Assembly: GCA_025450555.1 (NCBI GenBank)
Contig: JANWHF010000135.1
Span: 1 to 5,216, forward strand
Reading direction: 5' to 3'
From: Tepidisphaeraceae bacterium
Lineage (GTDB): Bacteria > Planctomycetota > Phycisphaerae > Tepidisphaerales > Tepidisphaeraceae
DNA: 5,216 bases
Below are positions 1-4,368 of this stretch, piece after piece. How positions within the stretch are numbered: position 1 is the stretch's first letter; each line of letters begins with the position of its first letter. The position numbers were made by a program, and so were the translations under genes. The notes below the pieces were generated by a model. It was given only the letters and a program-made list of their open reading frames with translations. It did no database searches and was not told where the DNA came from.

Positions 1-95
1 GCGAGCCGGAGCAAGCCGCCATTGTCCGCAAGCGCCGCTTCGAGCACCGACCGGACATTGCCGGTCACCGTTTGAAGTTCCTTGACGGTTGGCAT
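1..95 (-). CDS. Unrecognised protein, N-terminal fragment (runs off left edge)
   Basis: The minus strand is open from an ATG at 95-93 to the left edge, giving 31 codons beginning MPTVKELQTVTGNVRSVLEA and ending with a glycine-pair and leucine-rich stretch. A purine-rich GAGGAA lies about 11 nt before the ATG, slightly far for a Shine-Dalgarno but plausible. The visible part predicts an amphipathic helix and has no signal peptide or membrane segment, so a cytoplasmic protein is likely. It follows the LolA-like gene on the same strand after 127 nt and could be the last visible member of the same transcription unit. The same frame stays open upstream to beyond 220 but has no ATG, GTG or TTG there, so 95 is the best start. 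I do not recognise the family from so short a piece. Confidence 0.5.
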   Translation of the reverse strand, partial: MPTVKELQTVTGNVRSVLEAALADNGGLLRL

Positions 96-219
96 GGAAT
101 CTTTGCTTCCTCGAAGAAATAGCCGGAGAGTTTGAGCCAGCAGCGCGGGCTCGAAAGACTGCGATTCATTCGACTGTAACGATTTTTTCGCCGATGGGAA
201 ATGGGACGAAACAGTCCGC

Positions 220-1014
220 TCATTCCTGAAATTTATCGACGTGGACGTTCCAGCCGGCCGTTGGCGGCACAGTAAAATCAGTGTCCGTCAAAGGTGGCTT
301 CGGATTGACAACGATTTTCGTAAGCTGCGTGCTGCGCTGCTCGCTGCCGGCGGCATCGAGCGTGTCGATGCGCCCAGGCATGTTGGTGGCGCGATCGACC
401 CATACGTCAATCTTGCTGAATCGCTTGGCGAGCGGCGTGCCTTCGCGCGGCTTGAGCTGAAGGTGTATTGTGTTGTCTGGATCGCCCTTAGCCGGTGGCG
501 TCATCGTCACATCGAAATTCTTGTGGACGTCTTCCTTGGATTGGCCGATCGGAAGCGGAAACGGTCCTTCGCCGAGCTTGAGAAGATTGACCTTGTCTCC
601 GGGCTTGCTGACTTGCCGCTCGTTTCGAATCTTTTTTGTAAAATCCAAATCGTAGAGCCAGCCGTTCTTCAGGAGGTATTGGAGCTTGCTGGCAACCTGA
701 ATGAATTTTGTTCCATCTTTTTTTACCTGAAAGTCGAGCACGACATTGAGTTGGGCGTCCCCTTTGTCGCCGACCTTCCGGAAGAAGACTTTGCCCGTTC
801 GAGTATTGGAATCGCCGATGGCGGTATCTTCGGTGGTCAACTGAACATCCGCAGTAAATTCCTTCATCGATTTGCCGCGCTGATCTAGGGCATCGAGCAC
901 CGTATCGATCGAAGCATTTTCTGGAAGCGGGGTGACTTCCGGCTCGGCAAGCGCGCTATATGCAAAGACGATTAAACCGAGCATCCAAAGCGCGGCGATT
1001 AATGAAGACTTCAT
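220..1014 (-). CDS. Exported LolA-like (outer-membrane lipoprotein-sorting-like) protein
   Basis: This is a 264-residue protein with a classic signal peptide: MKSS, a hydrophobic core through about residue 20, and a likely cleavage site ALA|EPE after residue 23. The mature part reads like the LolA/LolB fold. A helix near residues 35-52 precedes a strand with FTADVQLT (53-60), then GKVFFRK (74-80), FIQVASKLQYLLKNGWLYDLD (104-124, substrate-side strand and 'dg-lydyd' equivalent), an extended LQLKP (186-190), IDVWVDRATNMPGRIDTLD (202-220), and a C-terminal 'TDTDFTVPP' (243-251), the usual 'd-FtlpvP' end of LolA-like proteins. LolA carries lipoproteins across the periplasm; for planctomycete-type paralogues the cargo is unknown. 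The frame extends upstream to a GTG at 1059, but the ATG at 1014 puts the signal peptide exactly at the N terminus. No clear Shine-Dalgarno is present. It lies 50 nt after the HAD gene. The family is fairly sure, the precise role not. Confidence 0.78.
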   Translation of the reverse strand: MKSSLIAALWMLGLIVFAYSALAEPEVTPLPENASIDTVLDALDQRGKSMKEFTADVQLTTEDTAIGDSNTRTGKVFFRKVGDKGDAQLNVVLDFQVKKDGTKFIQVASKLQYLLKNGWLYDLDFTKKIRNERQVSKPGDKVNLLKLGEGPFPLPIGQSKEDVHKNFDVTMTPPAKGDPDNTIHLQLKPREGTPLAKRFSKIDVWVDRATNMPGRIDTLDAAGSEQRSTQLTKIVVNPKPPLTDTDFTVPPTAGWNVHVDKFQE

Positions 1015-1064
1015 GCTGAGAGATAGTAGGCGATCACCGAAAAGTTCGCGATGGCGCACTTAAT

Positions 1065-1664
1065 CTAGTGCTGAACCGCCAGCATCTGCCGAAGTTCGTG
1101 AAGATCGCGCACTTCTCGCCAAGGGTGCGCGTCAAAGTTGCGAACCCTTCCAAGGCTGACCCAGACGGTGCGAATGCCGGCGGCGTTTCCCGCTTCAACA
1201 TCATACTGCCCATCGCCGACCATCCAGGCCTCTGCCTCGGCGATGCCCAATCGTTGGCAGGCCAGTCGCAGCGGAGCCGGATCGGGTTTGGGGACGGCAT
1301 CTTCCCGACTCACCAGCACCGAGATCGAAAGAGCGTGACGCTGCAAGACCGTCTCAACACTCACCCGGCTGTTGCGCGTGATCAGTGCAGTGTTGATGCC
1401 GCGCGTGATCAGATCATCGAGTAAATCTCGACAACCCGGGTTCAGCACCGAACACCGCGCCGCCGCTTCTTCATGGCGATGAAGAATCGCCTGCGCTTCG
1501 GCGCGACGCCGTTCATCCATTTCGGCCAATGCTTCGAGAATCGGCCGCTGCCCGATGCCCATCTCACTCTTGATGCGCGGGAAGTCGAGCATTGGCTCGG
1601 TCAGTGTGCCATCCATGTCGAACAGCATTCCGCGAGGCAGAGATGTGTCGCTGGAACTGGACAT
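1065..1664 (-). CDS. HAD-superfamily hydrolase, phosphoglycolate-phosphatase/pyrophosphatase-like
   Basis: This 199-residue cytoplasmic protein has all four haloacid dehalogenase motifs. Motif I is FDMDGT (15-20), with nucleophile Asp16 and acid/base Asp18. Motif II is ALITRNS (93-99), with Thr96. Motif III is Lys126 in PKPDP (125-129). Motif IV is GDGQYD (150-155), with Asp151 and Asp155 binding Mg2+, followed by AGNAAG. The 60-70 residues between motifs I and II are helical, as in a C1 cap of the Gph/PpaX/beta-phosphoglucomutase branch. The family dephosphorylates small phosphometabolites; the substrate here cannot be read from sequence. The ATG at 1664 has no Shine-Dalgarno because a repeat element ends 18 nt upstream. 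Met13 (1628), directly before the first beta strand, is a possible alternative start. The gene lies between the polyprenyl synthase and the LolA-like gene on the same strand and may be co-transcribed with them. Confidence 0.88.
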   Translation of the reverse strand: MSSSSDTSLPRGMLFDMDGTLTEPMLDFPRIKSEMGIGQRPILEALAEMDERRRAEAQAILHRHEEAAARCSVLNPGCRDLLDDLITRGINTALITRNSRVSVETVLQRHALSISVLVSREDAVPKPDPAPLRLACQRLGIAEAEAWMVGDGQYDVEAGNAAGIRTVWVSLGRVRNFDAHPWREVRDLHELRQMLAVQH

Positions 1665-1682
1665 GCTGTTGGTCAGCGTGCT

Positions 1683-1740
1683 CGTAGCACAGCCTTCCAG
1701 GCTGTGAATCCAAAGCCACAGGCTGGAAGCCTGTGCTACG
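1683..1740. repeat. Double-hairpin palindromic intergenic repeat (REP/BIME-like)
   Basis: Two perfect 7-bp hairpins lie side by side: CACAGCC-TTCCA-GGCTGTG (1688-1706) and CACAGGC-TGGAA-GCCTGTG (1717-1735), joined by 10 nt. They are enclosed by a perfect 5-bp outer stem CGTAG (1683-1687)/CTACG (1736-1740). The same DNA can instead fold as one long hairpin, because the two 24-nt halves are inverted repeats matching at 22 of 24 positions. The two mismatches are exactly the partners of one base pair in each small hairpin (C-G in one, G-C in the other), so the small hairpins are preserved. The two loops are reverse complements of each other. From memory, sequences of the form 'tagcacaggcttccagcctgtg' recur between genes in planctomycete genomes; I cannot confirm this here. 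The element begins 8 nt after the stop of the polyprenyl synthase gene and ends 18 nt before the HAD start. Confidence 0.85.
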
Positions 1741-1747
1741 TTAGACG

Positions 1748-2722
1748 TTACATCGGCCGCGCGATTACATATCGAGCCATCAGGCTCAGTGCGCGAACAG
1801 CATCATTTTCCGGCAGGTCCGCTATGGATGACAAGGCTCGGTCAACCAACTGAGCCGCCCGCGACTTGGCATAGGCAATCGAGTTGCTCGGCAGGATCAG
1901 ATTCCGAATCTGCTCTACCTTGTCCGGCTCCTTGCTGGCCAGAAGCGATCGCAGCAGCGCCTGATGCTCGGCCGGGGCGGTCCGGAGGAAATGGATCATC
2001 GGCAGCGTCATCTTTCCCTTCTCGATGTCGCTGCCCAGGCTCTTGCCGACGGTGTCCACATCGCCCACAAGGTCGAGGATGTCGTCCTGAATTTGGAAAG
2101 CGATCCCCAGCGATAGGCCGAAGGTTTCCATCCGCTTTGTGCGAATCTCGTCAGCTCCAGCATAATGCGCGCCCAGTACGCAGCAGGCGGCACAAAGCAC
2201 CGCCGTCTTGCGCTTGATGATTTCAAGGTACGTCTCTTCGTCCAAATCAAAGTTGTTGCGGTTGGCGATTTGAAGTAGCTCGCCCTCACAGACCTCATTG
2301 GTCGTTCGGCCAATCAGGCGCGAGCCATATTGCGAATCCAGGCTCGAGCAAAGGTGATAGCTGTGGCTGATGAGATAATCGCCCAATAAGACTGCGGCTT
2401 CGTTGCCGCGCAGATGATTGATCGTCGCGCCCTTGCGCCGCAGCTCGGCATCATCCAGTACGTCATCGTGCACGAGCGTCGCCATGTGAACCATTTCGAC
2501 GACCGTCGCAATGACTTCATGCGCGCGGGCGAGACTTCCGCAAGCCTTGCCCGTCAGCAGCACCAGATACGGCCGAAGCATCTTGCCGCGAAACCGGCTG
2601 ACGTGCTTCACGAGCGTGTTCACACAAGGCAGCGCACTCTTGAGCTCTTCGGCAAAAAGCTGATCCACGGCAGCCAGCTCGGTGCGGACGCAGTCGGTCA
2701 ATTGAGCGAGGCTCGCAGTCAT
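1748..2722 (-). CDS. Trans-polyprenyl diphosphate synthase (long-chain type, IspB-like)
   Basis: This 324-residue soluble protein of the polyprenyl synthetase family condenses isopentenyl diphosphate onto an allylic diphosphate. Family landmarks appear in order: GKMLRP (46-51), whose Lys and Arg bind isopentenyl diphosphate; the first Asp-rich motif HDDVLDD (85-91), with D86, D87 and D90 for Mg2+; RRKG (95-98); GDYLIS (114-119); the E-GELLQ segment (146-151); KTA (172-174); FQIQDDILD (209-217), the second Asp-rich motif; and GKSLGSDIEKGKMTLPMI (226-243). The residues 5 and 4 positions before the first Asp motif are Ala81 and Thr82, small as in octaprenyl synthase IspB. The aromatic residues that stop short-chain synthases are absent, which suggests a long product such as a menaquinone side chain. 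GGAG (plus-strand 2729-2732) lies 6 nt before the ATG. The gene is probably first in the minus-strand run, with a -10 just upstream. Family certain; chain length inferred. Confidence 0.95.
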   Translation of the reverse strand: MTASLAQLTDCVRTELAAVDQLFAEELKSALPCVNTLVKHVSRFRGKMLRPYLVLLTGKACGSLARAHEVIATVVEMVHMATLVHDDVLDDAELRRKGATINHLRGNEAAVLLGDYLISHSYHLCSSLDSQYGSRLIGRTTNEVCEGELLQIANRNNFDLDEETYLEIIKRKTAVLCAACCVLGAHYAGADEIRTKRMETFGLSLGIAFQIQDDILDLVGDVDTVGKSLGSDIEKGKMTLPMIHFLRTAPAEHQALLRSLLASKEPDKVEQIRNLILPSNSIAYAKSRAAQLVDRALSSIADLPENDAVRALSLMARYVIARPM

Positions 2723-2775
2723 ACAAGGCTCCGTCTTTGAGCCGATTCTTGCGAAGCGGCCACAAAAGTCGCCGG

Positions 2776-2781
2776 ATTATA
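2776..2781 (-). promoter_or_regulatory. Candidate -10 element for the polyprenyl synthase gene
   Basis: The minus strand reads CTATAATCC here, a perfect TATAAT hexamer, about 53 nt before the ATG at 2722. Transcription would start near 2769 and give a leader of roughly 47 nt. No good -35 hexamer lies at the standard 16-18 nt distance; the nearest TTGGCT is about 27 nt away. The support is the -10 and its location only. Confidence 0.4.
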
Positions 2782-2911
2782 GAAAGGGGCCTGCCTTACG
2801 CTACGAGCAGCCAAAAGTTTCGAAAAAAATGAAAGAAACCGCGACGAGTTATCGGGACTGAGGGCCAGCGCACGAAGCCACTATGAAATGGGCCGCGCTT
2901 TATAGGGCCAA

Positions 2912-2935
2912 AACAGCAGAAATTGGCTGCTTGTT
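2912..2935 (+). promoter_or_regulatory. Short hairpin in the leader of the DUF488-like gene (first of two)
   Basis: AACAGCAG (2912-2919) pairs with CTGC-T-TGTT (2927-2935), giving 8 bp with one bulged T and a 7-nt loop. The stem is weak and could be chance. It is listed because a second, stronger hairpin with a similar core (GCAG/CTGC) lies 37 nt downstream. It falls inside the 292-bp non-coding divergent region 2723-3014. No convincing plus-strand promoter was found in that region. Confidence 0.3.
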
Positions 2936-2971
2936 CCCAACTTCACAATCTTCGTAACGTCTAATGTAGTG

Positions 2972-3000
2972 AAGCAGGAAGCGCAGAGGCTTACCTGCTT
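2972..3000 (+). promoter_or_regulatory. Leader hairpin directly ahead of the Shine-Dalgarno of the DUF488-like gene
   Basis: AAGCAGG (2972-2978) pairs with CCTGCTT (2994-3000) and, inside it, AAGC (2979-2982) pairs with GCTT (2989-2992). This makes an 11-bp stem with a single bulged A (2993) and a 6-nt loop. Two more T residues follow before GGAGG at 3003-3007. Such a hairpin could be a weak attenuator or simply a 5' stabiliser. It does not cover the ribosome binding site itself. Function is inferred; the pairing is seen. Confidence 0.5.
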
Positions 3001-3002
3001 TT

Positions 3003-3007
3003 GGAGG
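3003..3007 (+). promoter_or_regulatory. Strong ribosome binding site of the DUF488-like gene
   Basis: TGGAGGA with core GGAGG sits 7 nt before the ATG at 3015. It decides the start over an out-of-frame ATG at 3008-3010 that overlaps the site. It is one of the stronger Shine-Dalgarno sites in the window; the HAD and LolA-like starts have almost none. Confidence 0.8.
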
Positions 3008-3014
3008 ATGCCAG

Positions 3015-3392
3015 ATGATCAAGGTCAAGCATTTTCTTGAAGCCGTCGAATGCGACGACGGGCAGCGGATGTGGGTTGAACCGATCGGTCTGACCAAGGA
3101 CCTGGCCGAGTGGTGCAAAGTGGACCATATCCTGCCGCACCTCGGGCCGCCGAGGCATCTGTGGGACTGGTTTGAAAAGCGCAACGGCGACTATGACTAC
3201 TTCCGTGGGTGCTACCACGAAGCCTTGGCCAAAGGCCCTTACCGCACGCCGCTGCAGCAGCTCGCGTGCGCGAGCATGAAGGAAAACATCACCCTTCTGC
3301 ATCAAAGCGATGATCCGGAGCATAACACCGCCACCGCTCTTCACGAGTACCTAAGCGAGCTGGAGGCGTATTGTCCCAATGAGGGGGAATGA
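3015..3392 (+). CDS. DUF488 (YeaO-like) family protein, divergent
   Basis: This 125-residue soluble protein is about the usual length of YeaO-type DUF488 proteins. Matching features are the start MIKVKHF, the DDGQRMWVE segment (14-22; family 'DGyRvLVDRLWPRG'), GLTKD (25-29), W33, LW-WFEKRNGDYDYFRGCYHEAL (49-71; family 'LRkWFgHdperw-eFr-rY--EL'), and NITLLHQSDDPEHNTATALHEYL (91-113; family 'vTLLYaArD-eHN-AvvL--yL'). The conserved LWPRG core is replaced by a shorter EPIGL, so any activity tied to those residues may be lost or changed. The biochemical role of the family is not established. It is expressed toward, and shares a terminator region with, the exported-protein gene on the other strand. 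Its leader carries two hairpins. The family assignment is by motif pattern and is moderately sure. Confidence 0.75.
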   Translation: MIKVKHFLEAVECDDGQRMWVEPIGLTKDLAEWCKVDHILPHLGPPRHLWDWFEKRNGDYDYFRGCYHEALAKGPYRTPLQQLACASMKENITLLHQSDDPEHNTATALHEYLSELEAYCPNEGE

Positions 3393-3394
3393 TC

Positions 3395-3449
3395 AAATAA
3401 AAACGACGTGGAGCGGCGCCGATTAGTGTTTGGCGCCGCTCTGCGGTCG
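3395..3449 (-). terminator. Intrinsic terminator of the exported-protein gene, overlapping its stop codon
   Basis: GAGCGGCGCC (3411-3420) and GGCGCCGCTC (3432-3441) are a perfect 10-bp inverted repeat with an 11-nt loop. A further CGAC (3404-3407)/GTCG (3446-3449) pair forms an outer 4-bp stem across a small 3/4-nt internal loop. On the minus strand the outer stem is followed at once by TTTTTATTT (plus 3395-3403), the expected U tract. The loop contains the TAA stop of the minus-strand gene (3423-3425). In the plus direction the stem follows the DUF488 stop by 18 nt but no U-rich tail comes after it, so termination that way would be weaker. Confidence 0.8.
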
Positions 3450-4061
3450 CGAGAGTTCTTCTTTCACCTTACTCGCCACCGCCATCTTGGCTTCCTGAAC
3501 CCTGCCGTATTTCCCGGCTTGAATTTCATCCGCCGTGTCGGCCATGGCCTTGGTCACGGCTTTGAGCCGGGGCGCGTTGTCGGCCATCGCTTCGATGCCC
3601 TGCAGCTTTGAAAGGTCTACCTTCCATTTTCCCTCGACCTTCTTGAGCTGGAGCGGCTGACCTTCAGCTTTCTGGCCGGCCTTGGGCTTTGCGGTGATTT
3701 GAGCGCTGTCGCCGGCGATGTTGACCTCCAGATTGCCGGGATCCTTGCCATACTTCTGATTGAATGCCTCGCCAGGCGTGCCGGTTGTCAAAATGGACGC
3801 CCCGTCTTTTCCGAAGCGCGAAACTGCAGCATCGTGCAATTTGGTCTCGGCGGCGGCTAGCGGCGCGACAAGGTCAATGAACGTATCGTTCGTCTTATTG
3901 GACACAGCAAACTTATGGGCCTGCTCGGCGTTGCCCTGGGCCAGCGCACGGGCAAATGAAATAGCCGCCTCTCTCACGTCCGCCGGTTCATCGGCGTGAG
4001 CCGTGGAGATGCCCAGCATTACGACAAGAATTGCTCCAATCACATTGAATCGCTTGCCCAT
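3423..4061 (-). CDS. Exported protein of unknown function (212 aa)
   Basis: The chosen ATG at 4061 has AGGAG 6 nt upstream and starts a clear signal peptide: MGKR, hydrophobic residues 6-19, and a likely cut AHA|DEP after residue 23. The frame is open 38 codons further upstream, but that part would bury the signal sequence and overlaps the promoter region. The mature protein of about 189 residues is charged and lysine/alanine-rich. A helix at 28-52 (DVREAAISFARALAQGNAEQ) is followed by strand-like LEVNIAGDSAQITAKP (111-126) and PLQLKKVEGKWKVDLS (136-151), then a long helical tail (155-204) with an 'Ala/Lys' pattern. Helix first, then strands ending in 'l-l-k-egkWkvdl', recalls NTF2-like/DUF4878 secreted proteins, but this is only a fold-level impression. 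It is transcribed alone, ends at a strong terminator, and is convergent with the DUF488-like gene. A periplasmic location is inferred. Confidence 0.82.
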   Translation of the reverse strand: MGKRFNVIGAILVVMLGISTAHADEPADVREAAISFARALAQGNAEQAHKFAVSNKTNDTFIDLVAPLAAAETKLHDAAVSRFGKDGASILTTGTPGEAFNQKYGKDPGNLEVNIAGDSAQITAKPKAGQKAEGQPLQLKKVEGKWKVDLSKLQGIEAMADNAPRLKAVTKAMADTADEIQAGKYGRVQEAKMAVASKVKEELSRPQSGAKH

Positions 4062-4094
4062 CACACGCTCCTGAACATCCGCAAAAGCCCGTAA

Positions 4095-4123
4095 ACGTGC
4101 CCTATATATAGCCGATTGCACGT
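4095..4123 (-). promoter_or_regulatory. Candidate promoter/operator of the exported-protein gene
   Basis: TATATATA (4103-4110) is the only AT-rich -10-like run upstream of the start at 4061 and would place transcription start 30-40 nt ahead of the ATG. It is enclosed by the 6-bp inverted repeat ACGTGC (4095-4100)/GCACGT (4118-4123) with a 17-nt spacer, so a dimeric repressor could sit over the -10. No good -35 is seen. The pairing is visible; the regulatory reading is inferred. Confidence 0.35.
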
Positions 4124-4138
4124 CTGGCTGAAAATCCA

Positions 4139-4234
4139 TTGCGCCAAGAACGCCAAGGGGCGCCAAGATTGCCAAGAGAATCAGTTATTCATTTTTTCTT
4201 GGCGCTCTTGGCTAACTTGGCGTTCTTGGCGCAA
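4139..4234. repeat. Long hairpin element built from GCCAAGA-type 9-nt repeats
   Basis: The outer arms are a perfect 19-bp inverted repeat (4139-4157 with 4216-4234). After a small internal loop (4158-4161 against 4213-4215) a second 16-nt block (4162-4177 with 4197-4212) pairs at 14 positions. The apex adds a 4-bp GAAT-CAGTT-ATTC hairpin (4178-4190). Each arm is itself a tandem array. GCCAAGA or GCCAAGG begins at 4143, 4152, 4162 and 4171, and TCTTGGC or ACTTGGC begins at 4197, 4206, 4215 and 4224, with spacing of 9-10 nt throughout. It lies in the gap between divergent genes, where no terminator is needed. A non-autonomous palindromic repeat is the likeliest reading. I found no terminal direct duplication and no open reading frame of significance in it. 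Confidence 0.85.
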
Positions 4235-4289
4235 ATCGCAGACCATCCCTCGCATCATTGATCAACGAATTCAGCCGGCTTGCCCAAAT

Positions 4290-4319
4290 TTGGAAAACCG
4301 TCGCGGCGAAAGCTATAGT
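4290..4319 (+). promoter_or_regulatory. Candidate sigma70-type promoter of the UvrD-like helicase gene
   Basis: TTGGAA (4290-4295) and TATAGT (4314-4319) are separated by 18 nt, matching the -35 and -10 consensus at 4 and 5 of 6 positions. Transcription would start near 4326, giving a leader of about 43 nt to the TTG at 4369. It sits downstream of the large hairpin element. Position and hexamers support it; nothing else does. Confidence 0.45.
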
Positions 4320-4356
4320 GCGCGGGAGGTGCAAGGAATCCACAAGAGCATCGGCC

Positions 4357-4360
4357 GGAG
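4357..4360 (+). promoter_or_regulatory. Ribosome binding site supporting the TTG start of the helicase
   Basis: GGAG ends 8 nt before TTG (4369) and 5 nt before the in-frame GTG (4366). No in-frame ATG is available near the conserved N terminus, so one of these non-ATG codons must be used. TTG gives the family-like start MDTNKLLKDLTEPQRQA. Confidence 0.6.
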
Positions 4361-4368
4361 CGGGTGTG

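Noticed and set aside
65..223. A 52-codon minus-strand frame whose ATG overlaps the LolA-like stop as ATGA
   Set aside because: The overlap looks like translational coupling, but the product is Arg/Ser-rich without domain character, has no ribosome site of its own, and overlaps the start of the gene at 95 in another frame.
241..888. Long plus-strand frame of 215 codons
   Set aside because: It lies antisense to the LolA-like gene, which has a signal peptide and family pattern; the plus-strand product has no recognisable features.
1473..1853. Plus-strand frame running through the double-hairpin repeat
   Set aside because: It is antisense to the HAD and synthase coding ends and reads through a palindromic repeat; such repeats often create false protein predictions.
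2883..2957. A 24-codon frame upstream of the DUF488-like gene as a possible leader peptide
   Set aside because: No ribosome site, no run of regulatory codons and no promoter directly ahead of it; its stop merely precedes the leader hairpin.
4062..4175. N-terminal extension of the exported protein to the ATG at 4175
   Set aside because: The start at 4061 has AGGAG at ideal spacing and places the signal peptide at the N terminus; the extension would cross the candidate promoter and reach into the hairpin element.
4139..4234. The large hairpin as a rho-independent terminator or CRISPR-like array
   Set aside because: Flanking genes point away from it, its T run is in the loop rather than after the stem, and the 9-nt units have no unique spacers of CRISPR length.
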